Positions 1 through 9,509 of a stretch of DNA of 64,000 nucleotides are shown piece after piece. This DNA is from Streptomyces diacarni (GTDB taxonomy: Bacteria; Actinomycetota; Actinomycetes; Streptomycetales; Streptomycetaceae), in the NCBI RefSeq assembly GCF_003323715.1, contig NZ_QOIN01000046.1:310001-374000 (forward strand), in the 5' to 3' direction. A program made the translations under genes and the position numbers. Position 1 is the first letter of the stretch. The number at the start of each line of letters is the position of its first letter. The notes under the pieces are model-generated. The model worked only from the letters and a program-made list of their open reading frames with translations. It made no database searches and had not been told where the DNA came from.

Positions 1-2
1 TG

Positions 3-533
3 GAGCCCGCAGGGGACTTCACCGCCCGGACCTCGGCAGCGACGACGCCGGCCGCCGCCGAGCCCCCACCGGACGGCGACGACCCGGTGCCGGCGCGCGC
101 GACCACGCCCTGGTGGCAGGAGGGCGGCGACGAGGGGATCTCACCGTCGACGGACAGCGTGCTGGTCGCGGGCGTACCGGTGCGGCGCGGGCACCGGGTG
201 GTGCTGCGGCCGCGGGCCCGGGGCGCGGACGCGCACGACATCTTCCTCGCCGGCCGCACCGCGCAGGTCGCGGGCGTCTTCCACGACGTGGACGGCAGCG
301 TGCACCTGGCCGTCACCCTCGACGACGACCCGGCGGCCGAGGTGAACGCCTGGTACGGCCGCTACTTCTACTTCCGTACCGACGAGGTCCATCCGCTGGA
401 CGCCGACGCCTCCGCGCCCGACGCCTCCGCGCCCGACGCCTCCGCGCCCGATGCCTCCGCGCCCGACGCCGGTGCTCGTCGCCGCCCCGACGAGAAGAGG
501 TCCGATGGACGCCATCGAGCTGTTGAAGCATGA
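3..533 (+). CDS. C-terminal part of hydrogenase-operon protein, 5' end outside window
   Basis: The reading frame is open from the left edge and stops at 533, so the true start lies upstream. A GTG at 87 has no ribosome binding site and is probably internal. Residues from about 50 on form a compact beta-rich block (VPVRRGHRVVLRPRARG, then FLAGRTAQVAGVF, then VHLAVTLDDDP and FYFRTDEVHPL). From memory I associate this pattern with proteins of actinobacterial hydrogenase clusters, possibly a domain attached to a maturation protein; this is not proven here. The C-terminus is a low-complexity tail of four DASAP repeats. The gene overlaps the hemerythrin start by 29 bases, which suggests translational coupling. 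Function unknown. Confidence 0.6.
   Translation, partial: EPAGDFTARTSAATTPAAAEPPPDGDDPVPARATTPWWQEGGDEGISPSTDSVLVAGVPVRRGHRVVLRPRARGADAHDIFLAGRTAQVAGVFHDVDGSVHLAVTLDDDPAAEVNAWYGRYFYFRTDEVHPLDADASAPDASAPDASAPDASAPDAGARRRPDEKRSDGRHRAVEA
405..464 (+). repeat. Four tandem 15-bp in-frame copies encoding DASAP
   Basis: The unit GACGCCTCCGCGCCC is repeated four times; the fourth copy begins GAT instead of GAC. The period is a multiple of three, so the repeat only lengthens the protein tail. It ends 40 bases before the hemerythrin start codon. Confidence 0.9.
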
Positions 534-1106
534 CCACCGGATGGTCGAGCAGCTCTTCCGCGACTACCGCGCGGCCGCCTCGGCCCGCCAGCGCCGCGCC
601 GTGGTCGAGACACTCGTCCGCGAGCTGTCCAAGCACGCCGCACTCGAGGAGCTGATGGTCTATCCGCTGGCCAAGAAGGTGCTGGCGGACGGGCAGCAGG
701 AGATCGGCGAGCATCTGGCCGAGCACATGGGTGTCAAGAAGACGCTTCTCGCGCTGGACCAGCTCCCCTCCGCCGGGAGCGGCAGCAGCACCTACCCGGA
801 CGGGTTCGAGGGCGGCGAGGGCGACGCGCGGGTCATGGAGCGGACGACCGCGCTGATGACCGAGCTCCAGCAGGAGATCGAGGAGCACGTGGTCGAGGAG
901 GAGGGCCGCATGTTGCCCAAGCTGCGCGCGGCCCTCGACCAGCAGGCTCTCTACGAGCTGGGCCGTGAGCTGGAGAAGGCCAAGCGGACCGCCCCCACCA
1001 GGCCGCATCCCGGCGCCCCGGACCAGCCACCGGGGCTGGCGATGGCGGCTCCGGTCGCGGCCGTCTACGACCGACTGCGTGACCGGCTGCAAGGGAGGCC
1101 CAGAAC

Positions 1107-1110
<4 letters not shown>
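505..1110 (+). CDS. Hemerythrin HHE domain protein
   Basis: A 201-residue protein that I start at the ATG at 505, preceded by GAAGAGG. The N-terminal motif LLKHDHRMVEQLF, then KHAALEELMVYP, EHLAEHMGVKK and finally EEHVVEEEGRMLP give the His and Glu spacing of a diiron hemerythrin four-helix bundle. Such proteins bind O2 or sense redox state. The stop overlaps the hydrogenase small-subunit start (ATGA at 1107-1110), so the two are probably translated together. A role in O2 handling or protection for the hydrogenase is inference. The last 40 residues are a Pro-rich tail plus a short helix outside the domain. Confidence 0.88.
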
Positions 1111-2198
<1,088 letters not shown>

Positions 2199-2273
2199 GC
2201 GACCGCCACCGCGTACTCCCTCACGACCACCACCGCCTACCCCCCCCTGACGACCGACGAGGTAAGGACTGAC

Positions 2274-4085
2274 ATGACGGCAACCGCGGCCCGGCCCCAG
2301 GCGGCGCGCAAGACACCGAACGTGGTGGACATGTCCTGGGACCCGATCACCCGGATCATCGGCAATCTCGGGATCTACACGAAGATCGACTTTGCCAACC
2401 GCGAGGTGACCGAGTGCCGCAGCACCTCGTCGCTGTTCCGGGGCTACTCGGTGTTCATGAAGGGGAAGGACCCGCGGGACGCCGGTTTCATCACGAGCCG
2501 GATCTGCGGCATCTGCGGTGACAACCACACCACCTGCTCCAATTACGCGCAGCAGATGGCGTACGGGGTCAAGCCACCGCCGCTGGCCGAGCACATCACC
2601 AACCTCGGCGAGGCGGCCGAGTACATGTTCGACCACACCATCTTCCAGGACAACATGGTGTTCGTCGACTTCTGCGAGGCGATGGTCAAGCTCACCAATC
2701 CCGGTGTGCTGGCCAAGGCGGAGCAGACCGCCTCTCCCCGCGGGCACATCCACGGCTACCGCACCATCGCGGACATCATGCGGGCCTTCAACCCCTTCGA
2801 GGGCGCGGTCTACAAGGAGGCGCTGCACGTCAGCCGCGTCACCCGGGAGATGTTCTGCAAGATGGAGGGCCGCCACGTCCACCCCTCCACGCTGTATCCG
2901 GGCGGCGTGGGCACCATGCCGGAGCCGACGACCTTCACCGACTACCTCACCCGGCTGATGAAGATCCTCGACTTCGTCAAGAAGTCCGTCGCCATGAACG
3001 ACGACGTCTTCGACTTCTTCTACGAGGCGCTGCCCGGCTACGAGGAGGTGGGCAGACGCCGCACCATGCTCGGGTGCTGGGGCGCCTGGCAGCACTACGA
3101 GACGTGCGACTACCGGTACGAGAACATGAACACCTGGGGCAAGGCGATGTACGTCACCCCGGGCATCATCGTCGACGGCGAACTGGTCACCAACAACCTC
3201 GTCGACATCAACCTCGGCATGCGCATCCTGCTCGGCTCCTCGTACTACGAGGACTGGGTGAACGAGGAGCCGTTCGTCACCCACGACCCCCTCGGCAATC
3301 CCGTCGACATGCGCCACCCCTGGAACCAGACGACGGTCCCGGCACCGCAGAAACGCGACTTCGACGACAAGTACAGCTGGGTGATGAGCCCCCGCTGGTT
3401 CGACAAGAAGAGCGGCGAGCACCTCGCGCTGGACACCGGCGGCGGTCCGCTGGCCCGGCTGTGGTCCACCGCGCTCAACGGTCTGGTGGACACCACCTAC
3501 GTCAAGGCGACGGGACACAGCGTGAAGATCACGCTGCCCAAGAGCAGCCAACTGCCGGAGATGACGCTGGAGTGGAAGATCCCCAAGTGGTCCAACACCA
3601 TCGAACGCGACCGGGCGCGCCCCTACTTCGTCGCCTACTCGGCCGCCATGGCCTTCGAATTCCTCGACCGGGCCATGGAGCTGGTCAGGGCCGGCGACAC
3701 GAAGATCTTCAACGACTTCGAGCTGCCCGAGGAGGGCATCGGCTGCGGCTTCCACGAGGCGGTCCGCGGTGTGCTCTCCCACCACCTGGTGATCAAGGAC
3801 AAGAAGATCGCCAACTACCACCCGTACCCGCCCACCCCCTGGAACGCCAGTCCGCAGGACCACTACGGCACACCGGGCCCCTACGAGGACGCCGTCACCG
3901 GGCAGCCGATCTTCGAGGAGAACGGCCAGGACGACTTCAAGGGCATCGACATCATGCGCACCGTCCGCAGCTTCGACCCCTGCCTGCCGTGCGGCGTGCA
4001 CATGTACCTGGGCAGGGGCAAGGAACTGCGGCAGATCCACTCACCGACCTTCGGGGCGGCGGCCACCGGAGCCGGCCATGGCTGA
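2274..4085 (+). CDS. hhyL: [NiFe] hydrogenase large subunit, group 1h/5 type
   Basis: A 603-residue catalytic subunit. Both nickel-binding motifs are intact: RICGIC (C78, C81) near the N-terminus and DPCLPCGVH (C570, C573, H576) near the C-terminus. Twenty-seven residues follow H576, consistent with a peptide removed by a maturation protease after nickel insertion. A good ribosome site (GAGGTAAGG) precedes the ATG, and 75 bases separate it from the small subunit. No hyp maturation genes or dedicated protease lie downstream in this window, so they are probably left of base 1. Expected role: oxidation of atmospheric-level H2 to feed respiration during starvation. Confidence 0.96.
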   Translation: MTATAARPQAARKTPNVVDMSWDPITRIIGNLGIYTKIDFANREVTECRSTSSLFRGYSVFMKGKDPRDAGFITSRICGICGDNHTTCSNYAQQMAYGVKPPPLAEHITNLGEAAEYMFDHTIFQDNMVFVDFCEAMVKLTNPGVLAKAEQTASPRGHIHGYRTIADIMRAFNPFEGAVYKEALHVSRVTREMFCKMEGRHVHPSTLYPGGVGTMPEPTTFTDYLTRLMKILDFVKKSVAMNDDVFDFFYEALPGYEEVGRRRTMLGCWGAWQHYETCDYRYENMNTWGKAMYVTPGIIVDGELVTNNLVDINLGMRILLGSSYYEDWVNEEPFVTHDPLGNPVDMRHPWNQTTVPAPQKRDFDDKYSWVMSPRWFDKKSGEHLALDTGGGPLARLWSTALNGLVDTTYVKATGHSVKITLPKSSQLPEMTLEWKIPKWSNTIERDRARPYFVAYSAAMAFEFLDRAMELVRAGDTKIFNDFELPEEGIGCGFHEAVRGVLSHHLVIKDKKIANYHPYPPTPWNASPQDHYGTPGPYEDAVTGQPIFEENGQDDFKGIDIMRTVRSFDPCLPCGVHMYLGRGKELRQIHSPTFGAAATGAGHG

Positions 4086-4641
4086 GGACCAGGTGACCGT
4101 GCCAGGGCACCGGCTGGCTGACGCGGACGTCGAAGCGCGCCTGGCACGCCTCGACGAACTGCTCGAACGGGTCGAGAACGTGGCGGGACCCACCGCGGAG
4201 GCCGCCCTGGAAGCCGTACGGGGACTGACGCAGGTCTACGGCGAGGCCCTGGCCCGCGTCCGCGACCTGGCAGGGCCCCGGCTGACCGGCGCCCTCACCG
4301 ACGACCGGCTGCTGCACCACCTGCTGGTGCTGCACCAACTGCACCCGGACCCCGTGGAGCAGCGCGTCGCCGACGCCGTCGAAGGCGTGCGGCCCGTGCT
4401 CGCCCAGCGCGGCGCCGACGTGGAACTCGTGGGCGTCGAGGCGGGCGTGGCCTCGGTACGGGTGACGGCCAAGGGGTGCGGGACCTCCGCGTCCACCGTC
4501 GAGGAGGCCGTACGCGAGACGCTGCTGGCGGCCGCCCCGGAGCTGACCGCCGTCCGGTGCGTGGCGAGCGAACCGGCACCCGCGTTCGTCCCGCTGGCGG
4601 ACATGCTGCCCACCGCCGCACCGGCCGCGGGGGCGTCGTGA
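4078..4641 (+). CDS. NifU C-terminal-like protein lacking the CxxC motif
   Basis: A 187-residue protein overlapping the large subunit by 8 bases. The C-terminal 80 residues follow the NifU/Nfu C-terminal fold (GADVELVGVEAGVASVRV, then SASTVEEAVRETLL). Nfu proteins carry CxxCP just before the STV segment; here the region reads KGCGTSASTV with only C134, out of register with the family cysteines. Cluster binding in the usual manner therefore looks unlikely unless other ligands serve. The N-terminal 100 residues are helical and Leu/Arg-rich. Location suggests an iron-sulfur or assembly-related role for the hydrogenase; that is inference. Confidence 0.75.
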   Translation: MAEDQVTVPGHRLADADVEARLARLDELLERVENVAGPTAEAALEAVRGLTQVYGEALARVRDLAGPRLTGALTDDRLLHHLLVLHQLHPDPVEQRVADAVEGVRPVLAQRGADVELVGVEAGVASVRVTAKGCGTSASTVEEAVRETLLAAAPELTAVRCVASEPAPAFVPLADMLPTAAPAAGAS

Positions 4642-5309
4642 CCTCCGGCGCGCTCGCCCGGGCGATCCGCACGGCTCAGCGCGGTGGCCCGGCGCCCGAC
4701 ACCGAAGCCTGCGACCTGTGCGGCGCCCCGGTCCCGGCCGACCACAGGCACCTGCTGAACACCGGCACCGACGGTGGGGGAGAGGACCCACCGGCCGGTG
4801 AGGAGGGAGCCGGGGCGGGCACGGGCGGGGAAGGGCCCGCGGGCGGGCACATGCTGTGCGCCTGCCGGCCGTGCTCGGTGCTGTTCGCACGGGAGGCGGC
4901 CAGCGAGGGCCACTACCGGCTGATCCCGCAGCGGCGCACGCGTCTGGAACCGGTATCGACGGCCGCGTTGGGGGCGCCGGTCGGGCTCGCCTTCTTCGTC
5001 CCGCACGCCGACGGCGGCATCCACGCCCACTACCCGAGCCCGGCAGGGCCGACGCGGTGGGAGCCGGACCCCGAAGCGTGGCAGGGCACCGTACGGCAGT
5101 GCCCGCCACTGGCGACACTCGCCGCCGACGTCGAGGCCCTGCTCGTCAACACCGTGCAGGACCGGCGGCAGCACTGGATCGTCCCCATCGACGACTGCTT
5201 CCGCATGGTCGCCGTCGTCCGCAGGGAGTGGCGCGGCCTCACCGGCGGCAGCCGCGTGTGGCCCGAGATCGACAGGTTCTTCGCCGAGCTGACCGAACGG
5301 CCGGGGTGA
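4638..5309 (+). CDS. DUF5947-like conserved protein with two Cys pairs
   Basis: I start this gene at GTG 4638, overlapping the preceding stop as GTGA, which gives 223 residues; a longer frame from 4476 would run inside the neighbour. It contains CDLCGAPV near residue 22 and CACRPC near residue 75, a plausible zinc or iron-sulfur site, separated by a Gly/Glu-rich stretch. The remainder is mixed alpha/beta and ends WPEIDRFFAEL. I recognise it tentatively as the DUF5947 family that accompanies actinobacterial hydrogenase genes. No function is assigned. Confidence 0.75.
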   Translation: MTSGALARAIRTAQRGGPAPDTEACDLCGAPVPADHRHLLNTGTDGGGEDPPAGEEGAGAGTGGEGPAGGHMLCACRPCSVLFAREAASEGHYRLIPQRRTRLEPVSTAALGAPVGLAFFVPHADGGIHAHYPSPAGPTRWEPDPEAWQGTVRQCPPLATLAADVEALLVNTVQDRRQHWIVPIDDCFRMVAVVRREWRGLTGGSRVWPEIDRFFAELTERPG

Positions 5310-5343
5310 CGCCCCGGAAGCAACAGCCAAGAAGGAGGGGCCC

Positions 5344-5550
5344 ATGGGCCGCATCAGGGTCGGAAAACCCCAGGTGAAACCGGACACTTCGACGCACGTC
5401 TTCGGCATCCACCAGGGCAACAAGGGGCCTTACCGCCACCAGCCCGGCCACCACAAGGACGGCACAGCGGATGCCAGGCGCTCGACGGGCATCCACTGGA
5501 AGAAGCACAACGCCATCATGAAGATCATGCCGAACATCTCGCCCGGCTGA
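5344..5550 (+). CDS. Small basic hydrogenase-linked protein (68 aa)
   Basis: A 68-residue protein with a strong ribosome site (AAGGAGGGGCCC just before the ATG at 5344). It is rich in His, Lys, Gly and Pro (GIHQGNKGPYRHQPGHH, later GIHWKKHNAIMKIMP), with seven His overall and no Cys. No membrane segment is seen. It lies 34 bases after the DUF5947-like gene and is probably in the same operon. The composition could suit metal binding or a small accessory subunit, but I do not recognise a family. Confidence 0.7.
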   Translation: MGRIRVGKPQVKPDTSTHVFGIHQGNKGPYRHQPGHHKDGTADARRSTGIHWKKHNAIMKIMPNISPG

Positions 5551-5561
5551 GGAGCAGCACC

Positions 5562-5783
5562 ATGCGCACCACGCAGCGACGACGTATGCGACCGACGGAC
5601 ACCGTGGCCACCGCGGCGGCACCCCACCGGCCCTGCTGGGCACGACGCGTGCTGTTCGCCCAGGTCGCGGTGGTCGCAACCCTCGTCGCGGGCATTCTCG
5701 TGCGGGAACTTCCCGGTGCGGTGCGGGAGGTGCGGATCTGGCGGATGATCGGCTTCGGCGCCGGATCCCGACACCCCCGCTGA
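5562..5783 (+). CDS. Small single-pass membrane protein (73 aa)
   Basis: The 73-residue frame starts 11 bases after the previous stop, with GAGGAGCAGCACC before the ATG. It has a basic N-terminus, one hydrophobic helix (about residues 30-46, VLFAQVAVVATLVAGILV) and a short tail ending REVRIWRMIGFG. The ending resembles small actinobacterial proteins I loosely recall as DUF6893; this is uncertain. As last gene of the operon it could be a membrane tether for the otherwise soluble hydrogenase, but there is no direct evidence. Confidence 0.6.
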   Translation: MRTTQRRRMRPTDTVATAAAPHRPCWARRVLFAQVAVVATLVAGILVRELPGAVREVRIWRMIGFGAGSRHPR

Positions 5784-5849
5784 CCCAGCCCGGTCTCCCT
5801 GGCTCAGCCCTGTCCGCCTGACCGCCCGCCCTGCCGCCTGGCCGCCCGC

Positions 5850-5870
5850 CCGGCCCGCGTTCCGGGCCGG
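5850..5870 (+). terminator. Hairpin ending the hydrogenase operon
   Basis: Perfect 8-bp arms CCGGCCCG and CGGGCCGG flank a 5-base loop, 67 bases after the last operon stop. There is no T-run. The surrounding 5784-5984 gap carries GC-rich direct repeats and no gene. Confidence 0.5.
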
Positions 5871-5984
5871 TGGGCGTCGGGAGGACACGAGGGGGTACTC
5901 CGTCGTCGTCACAGCCGTCGTGGCGGTGGCCGCGGCCGGACCGGGGCGGCGCGGGACTCCCGACACGAGTGAGGGGGCAGGGGC

Positions 5985-7076
5985 GTGAGGGCGAGGGCCG
6001 ACCACCGCAGGACACCGACGCTGGTGGTGACGAGCCTGCTGCTCGTCGCCGGATGCGGCGCGCACGGCACCTCCCAGCGGTCGGCGCCCGAGGTCGCCGT
6101 GCTGCGCACCGGAACGCCCGTGCGCGAACCGGTGTGGTCCGGCGAGGAGAAGGCACTGGTGGCGCTCGCCGACAGGTCCCGGCAGGTCGTCAGGATCGAT
6201 CCGCCGCGCGCGTTGGCCTCCGACTCGCCGCGCACCGCACACACCACGCGCTCGCGGACCTTCTCCGAGCTGGGACGGAACCTGGCGCTGCCCCCGGGTG
6301 ACGACGCGTCGGGCGAGGCCTACGTGGCGCTGCCCGACCGCGACCGGATCGCCGCACTGGACGTCTCCGACATGCGCACCGTGGAAACCCGCGAGGCCGG
6401 TGACGCGCCCTCCTACCTCGCCACCGATACCGGCCCCGACCTGGCACTGGCGCTCTCCGCCGACGGCAGCACCGTCAGCGGCACCGCTCTGGGCGGCAAG
6501 CCGGGCGGAGCCGACGACGTGGTGACCTCCCGGCGCGTCGGCCTCGGGCCCACGGGGGAGATCGACGGCCCGGACAGGGGGCAGCAGGTCGAGTACTACG
6601 CCGTCGCACCCGACCGTCTCACCCACTACAAGGGCTCCCGTTCGGACGTACGGGAGACGGGCAGCCTGCCGCTGAGGGCCGAGAAGACCACGGGGGACAA
6701 GACGAAGGTCTCGCGGCTCTACGTCGCGGAGAAGGGCGGCGACCGGCTGCTGGCCGTGGACGCGAAGCGCTCCGGCAAGGGCCTGCACGTCGTGGCGAGC
6801 CGCCACATGGGGCAGCCGGTGCGCCACCTGGACGCGGACGAGAGGCGGCTCTACGCGGTGACCGACTCCCGCCTCGTCGTCCTCGCGACGCACAGCTTCA
6901 CCGGCTTCGAGGACGGTAGGTTCGACGTCGTCGACACGGTCGACTACCGGTCGGCGCTGGACCGCCCGGAGTTGCGGAAGGCGCCGGTCTCCGGCATCGC
7001 GGTGGGCGGCGACCGGGTCTACCTCACCCTCGAAGGAGCGCCGTACACCCTCAGCATCGCCAAGCCGAGCCTGTGA
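5985..7076 (+). CDS. Lipoprotein with beta-propeller-like body
   Basis: The gene starts at GTG 5985, preceded by GAGGGGGCAGG, and encodes 363 residues. The N-terminus is a lipoprotein signal with lipobox LLVAGC about residue 23. The rest is a series of beta-strand-rich blades (EAYVALPDRDRIAALDVSD, SRLYVAEKGGDRLLAVDAK, RLYAVTDSRLVVLATH and others) resembling a YVTN/PQQ-like propeller. It should be anchored on the outer face of the membrane. No enzyme motif is present and the ligand is unknown. Confidence 0.75.
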   Translation: MRARADHRRTPTLVVTSLLLVAGCGAHGTSQRSAPEVAVLRTGTPVREPVWSGEEKALVALADRSRQVVRIDPPRALASDSPRTAHTTRSRTFSELGRNLALPPGDDASGEAYVALPDRDRIAALDVSDMRTVETREAGDAPSYLATDTGPDLALALSADGSTVSGTALGGKPGGADDVVTSRRVGLGPTGEIDGPDRGQQVEYYAVAPDRLTHYKGSRSDVRETGSLPLRAEKTTGDKTKVSRLYVAEKGGDRLLAVDAKRSGKGLHVVASRHMGQPVRHLDADERRLYAVTDSRLVVLATHSFTGFEDGRFDVVDTVDYRSALDRPELRKAPVSGIAVGGDRVYLTLEGAPYTLSIAKPSL

Positions 7077-7123
7077 CGGACACGACGACAACCACGCCAC
7101 GGCCACGAGGGAGGTACCTCGCC

Positions 7124-7510
7124 ATGGACAACGACCGGCACGTCGAGGCCGCCGCCGACGTCGGCGCAGTCCCCGCGCCGTACCCCCGGCCGGTCAGCGG
7201 CATCACGGCCGATCTGGACCGGGCCTTCGCCGTTCTGCGGCAGTTGCGCGAGCTGGCCGGGGACCCGGCGGCCGCCCGGGACGACGAGAGGGTGTACGAC
7301 TTCAGCATCCGCTGGGGGACGCTGCTGAGCGGACGGCTGGAGCGCCTCGCCCACTACGCGGCACGCGGGGAGCTCACCGGCGAGCAGGCGAAGCGCTACC
7401 AGGAACTGCGCGCCCGGCTGCGGGACGCCGCCTCGTCGGCCGCGCGACTCGACCTGGCCGACCCCGGCGTCGTCCCGCGGCTCACCCTTCCGGGTGCCCC
7501 GGGCCCATGA
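7124..7510 (+). CDS. Hypothetical helical protein
   Basis: I choose the ATG at 7124 because GAGGGAGG lies 9 bases before it. A GTG at 7073 overlapping the lipoprotein stop would add 17 residues. The product is about 128 residues, with a central helical region (ITADLDRAFAVLRQLREL, then SIRWGTLLSGRLERLAHYA) and no signal peptide or membrane segment. The 3' end overlaps the convergent gene by 29 bases. No family recognised. Confidence 0.6.
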   Translation: MDNDRHVEAAADVGAVPAPYPRPVSGITADLDRAFAVLRQLRELAGDPAAARDDERVYDFSIRWGTLLSGRLERLAHYAARGELTGEQAKRYQELRARLRDAASSAARLDLADPGVVPRLTLPGAPGP

Positions 7511-7940
7511 ACTCCTCCTGTCCCATGAACTCCTCCTGTCCCATGAACTCCTCCTGCCCGAGTGTCACCCCGGTGCGCGGCAGCGGGCACGCGCGGTTGG
7601 TGCAGCGCAGCGCGACCAGATAGGCGTCTGTGGCCTCGTCGAGGAAGAGGAAACCGAGGTAGAGCGCCTCGCCCACCTCGAAGCGGTCGCGGCGGCAGTG
7701 CGGGCACCGCAGCTTCCTGTCCCGCAGTGCCCGTCGCACGCGTTCGCGCTGCCCGGCGTCCAGGACGGTCAGCTCCGGCCGGATGTCCCGCACCACACGC
7801 TTGCCCTCGGTCCCGTGCGGAGGGCCGTCGTCCCGCCGCCGGCCCTCGCCCCTGTGCCGGCCGGCCTCTCGCTGCCGGCCGGTCTCCTGCCGCCGGCCGG
7901 TCTCTCGCCGCCGTCCTGCGGCTCGCCGCGCGGTGGTCAT
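7482..7940 (-). CDS. Putative zinc-ribbon protein with repeat tail
   Basis: The ATG ending at 7940 overlaps by one base the stop of the upstream oxidoreductase remnant (TGATG), giving 152 residues. Residues 1-45 are a charged repetitive arm (ETGR/REAGR units). A probable Zn-ribbon follows: CPHC at about residue 80 and CTNRAC at about residue 113, with YLGFLFLDEATDAYLVAL between. The C-terminus carries GQEEFM three times, from an 18-bp repeat. Coupling to a molybdoenzyme gene is clear; function is unknown. Confidence 0.65.
   Translation of the reverse strand: MTTARRAAGRRRETGRRQETGRQREAGRHRGEGRRRDDGPPHGTEGKRVVRDIRPELTVLDAGQRERVRRALRDRKLRCPHCRRDRFEVGEALYLGFLFLDEATDAYLVALRCTNRACPLPRTGVTLGQEEFMGQEEFMGQEEFMGPGHPEG
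7504..7557 (+). repeat. Three tandem 18-bp copies
   Basis: CCCATGAACTCCTCCTGT occurs three times, the last copy ending C. Read on the minus strand it gives the GQEEFM repeats of the zinc-ribbon protein; the first copy also covers the stop of the convergent gene. Confidence 0.9.
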
Positions 7941-9429
7941 CACACCTCCACGTCCTTGTCGTAGAAGACGTTGTCCTCACGCCAGCCGCCCATGCCCTTG
8001 CCGATGCACGCGTAGCCGGAGACGAACTCGATGCGTTCGATCCACTTGGCCATCTTGAAGCCGACCTGCGTCTCCACCCGCAGCCGCAGCGGTGCCCCGT
8101 GCTTGATGGGCAGGGGACCGCCGTTCATCTCGTACGCCAGCAGTGTCTGCGGCTCTCGGGCCAATTCGAGGTCGACGACCTCGTAGAACTGTCCCGCCCC
8201 CTCGGCGCTGGGCTCGTCGCGTCCGGTGTCCTGCATGGTCAAGAAGCACAGGTGCCGTGCCTGGGGCAGCGGGCGGACCATCTCGACCACCTCGCGCAGC
8301 GGCACGCCGCCCCACTCACCGATGCTCGACCAGCCCTGCACGCAGTTGTGCAGCACCCGCTGGCTGTGCGGCTCACGCAGCGCGCGCAGATCGTCCAGCG
8401 TCAGCGTCATCGGGCGCTCGACCAAGCCGCCGATCTCCAGCCTCCAGTCGGCGAAGTCGTGCACGGCCATCAGCTTGTACTCGGTGCTGCACGGCGGCTT
8501 CCCGTTGACCCGGTGCTCGACGGAGAGCTTGGAGCGCGCGTAGTCCTGGTGGGAGATGAGCCGCCGCAGCGCCAGGCGCCGGAAGCTGTTCACGATCCGG
8601 CCCAGCCCCTGCTGCACCCTGCGCGGGCTGCGGAGGCTGACGACGGTCGCGCCGGCGTGGACCAGGACGACGCCGGCAGAATGCCCAGCGACAGCCACAG
8701 CGCCGCGTTCAGGTCGCGGACCTCGCCGAAGATCATCAGCGCGTTGAGCTCCGGCCACCCCCAAGAGATGATCATGGTGAGGTGGACGGCGAGGAAGACC
8801 AGGAACGCCACCAGACCGAGGAAGTGCAGGCTGCGCGCCGCCTGCCGGCCCCCGAACAGCCGCACGTAGCGCGGGAAGCGGGCCTCGACCGCCGGTGACT
8901 GCGCGGCGCCGGTGAGGATCTGGAACGGCGCCAGCAAGAAGATCACCCCCGCGTACGCGAGCTTCTGCAGAGCGTCCAACGGCTGGCCGGGCAGCAGCGG
9001 TGGCAGATCGAAGCTCAGATACGTCATCAGGTCGTCCCAGGCCGTCGGGAAGACCGACCACGACGTGGGGACGTAGCGCAGCCACTGCCCCGTGGCGAAC
9101 AACAGTACGACGTACACCAGCCCCGTCAGTATCCAGCCGATCACGCTGACGAAGTGCCAGTGCCGCCCCATCCCCAGCTGCTTGTGCCCCGGCAGCGAGA
9201 CGATCGACGCATAGCTCTCCTCCTCGTCCAGCGTGTCGTAGAGCTTGTCCTTCGGCATCCGCTTGCGGGTGAAGCGGGCCCACTCCGTGCCCGGCCGGCT
9301 GTCATTGCGCCAGTACAGCTTGGGATGCGTCGCGATGATCTCGATGCCGCTGCGGATCAGCAGGGTCAGGAACAGGACGTTCAGCCAGTGCTCCACACGC
9401 AGCCACACCGGGAAGTCGAGCTGTTGCAC
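7940..9429 (-). pseudogene. Cytochrome b-molybdopterin oxidoreductase, single-base frameshift
   Basis: Two halves of one expected protein lie in different frames. The 5' half (9429 down to about 8677) encodes a membrane cytochrome b-like domain (VEHWLNVLFLTLLIRSGIEI, GRHWHFVSVIGWILTGLVYV, FLVFLAVHLTMI). The 3' half down to 7940 encodes a sulfite-oxidase/YedY-like molybdopterin domain with the likely Mo ligand Cys in RVLHNCVQGWSS. Around 8672-8682 the minus strand reads ATTCTGCCGGC; one extra G (ATTCTGGCCGGC) restores LGILAGVVLVHAG and a continuous frame of 497 codons including stop. Either a real mutation or a base-call error. Expected role: membrane-bound redox enzyme; substrate unknown. Confidence 0.85.
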
Positions 9430-9509
9430 GGGCCTCTCCTTGGCGATCGACGGCGGGGCGCGAGGTCGGTGGTGCGTGGTGGGTGCAGCAGTGAGGCATC
9501 AGTGGCGTA

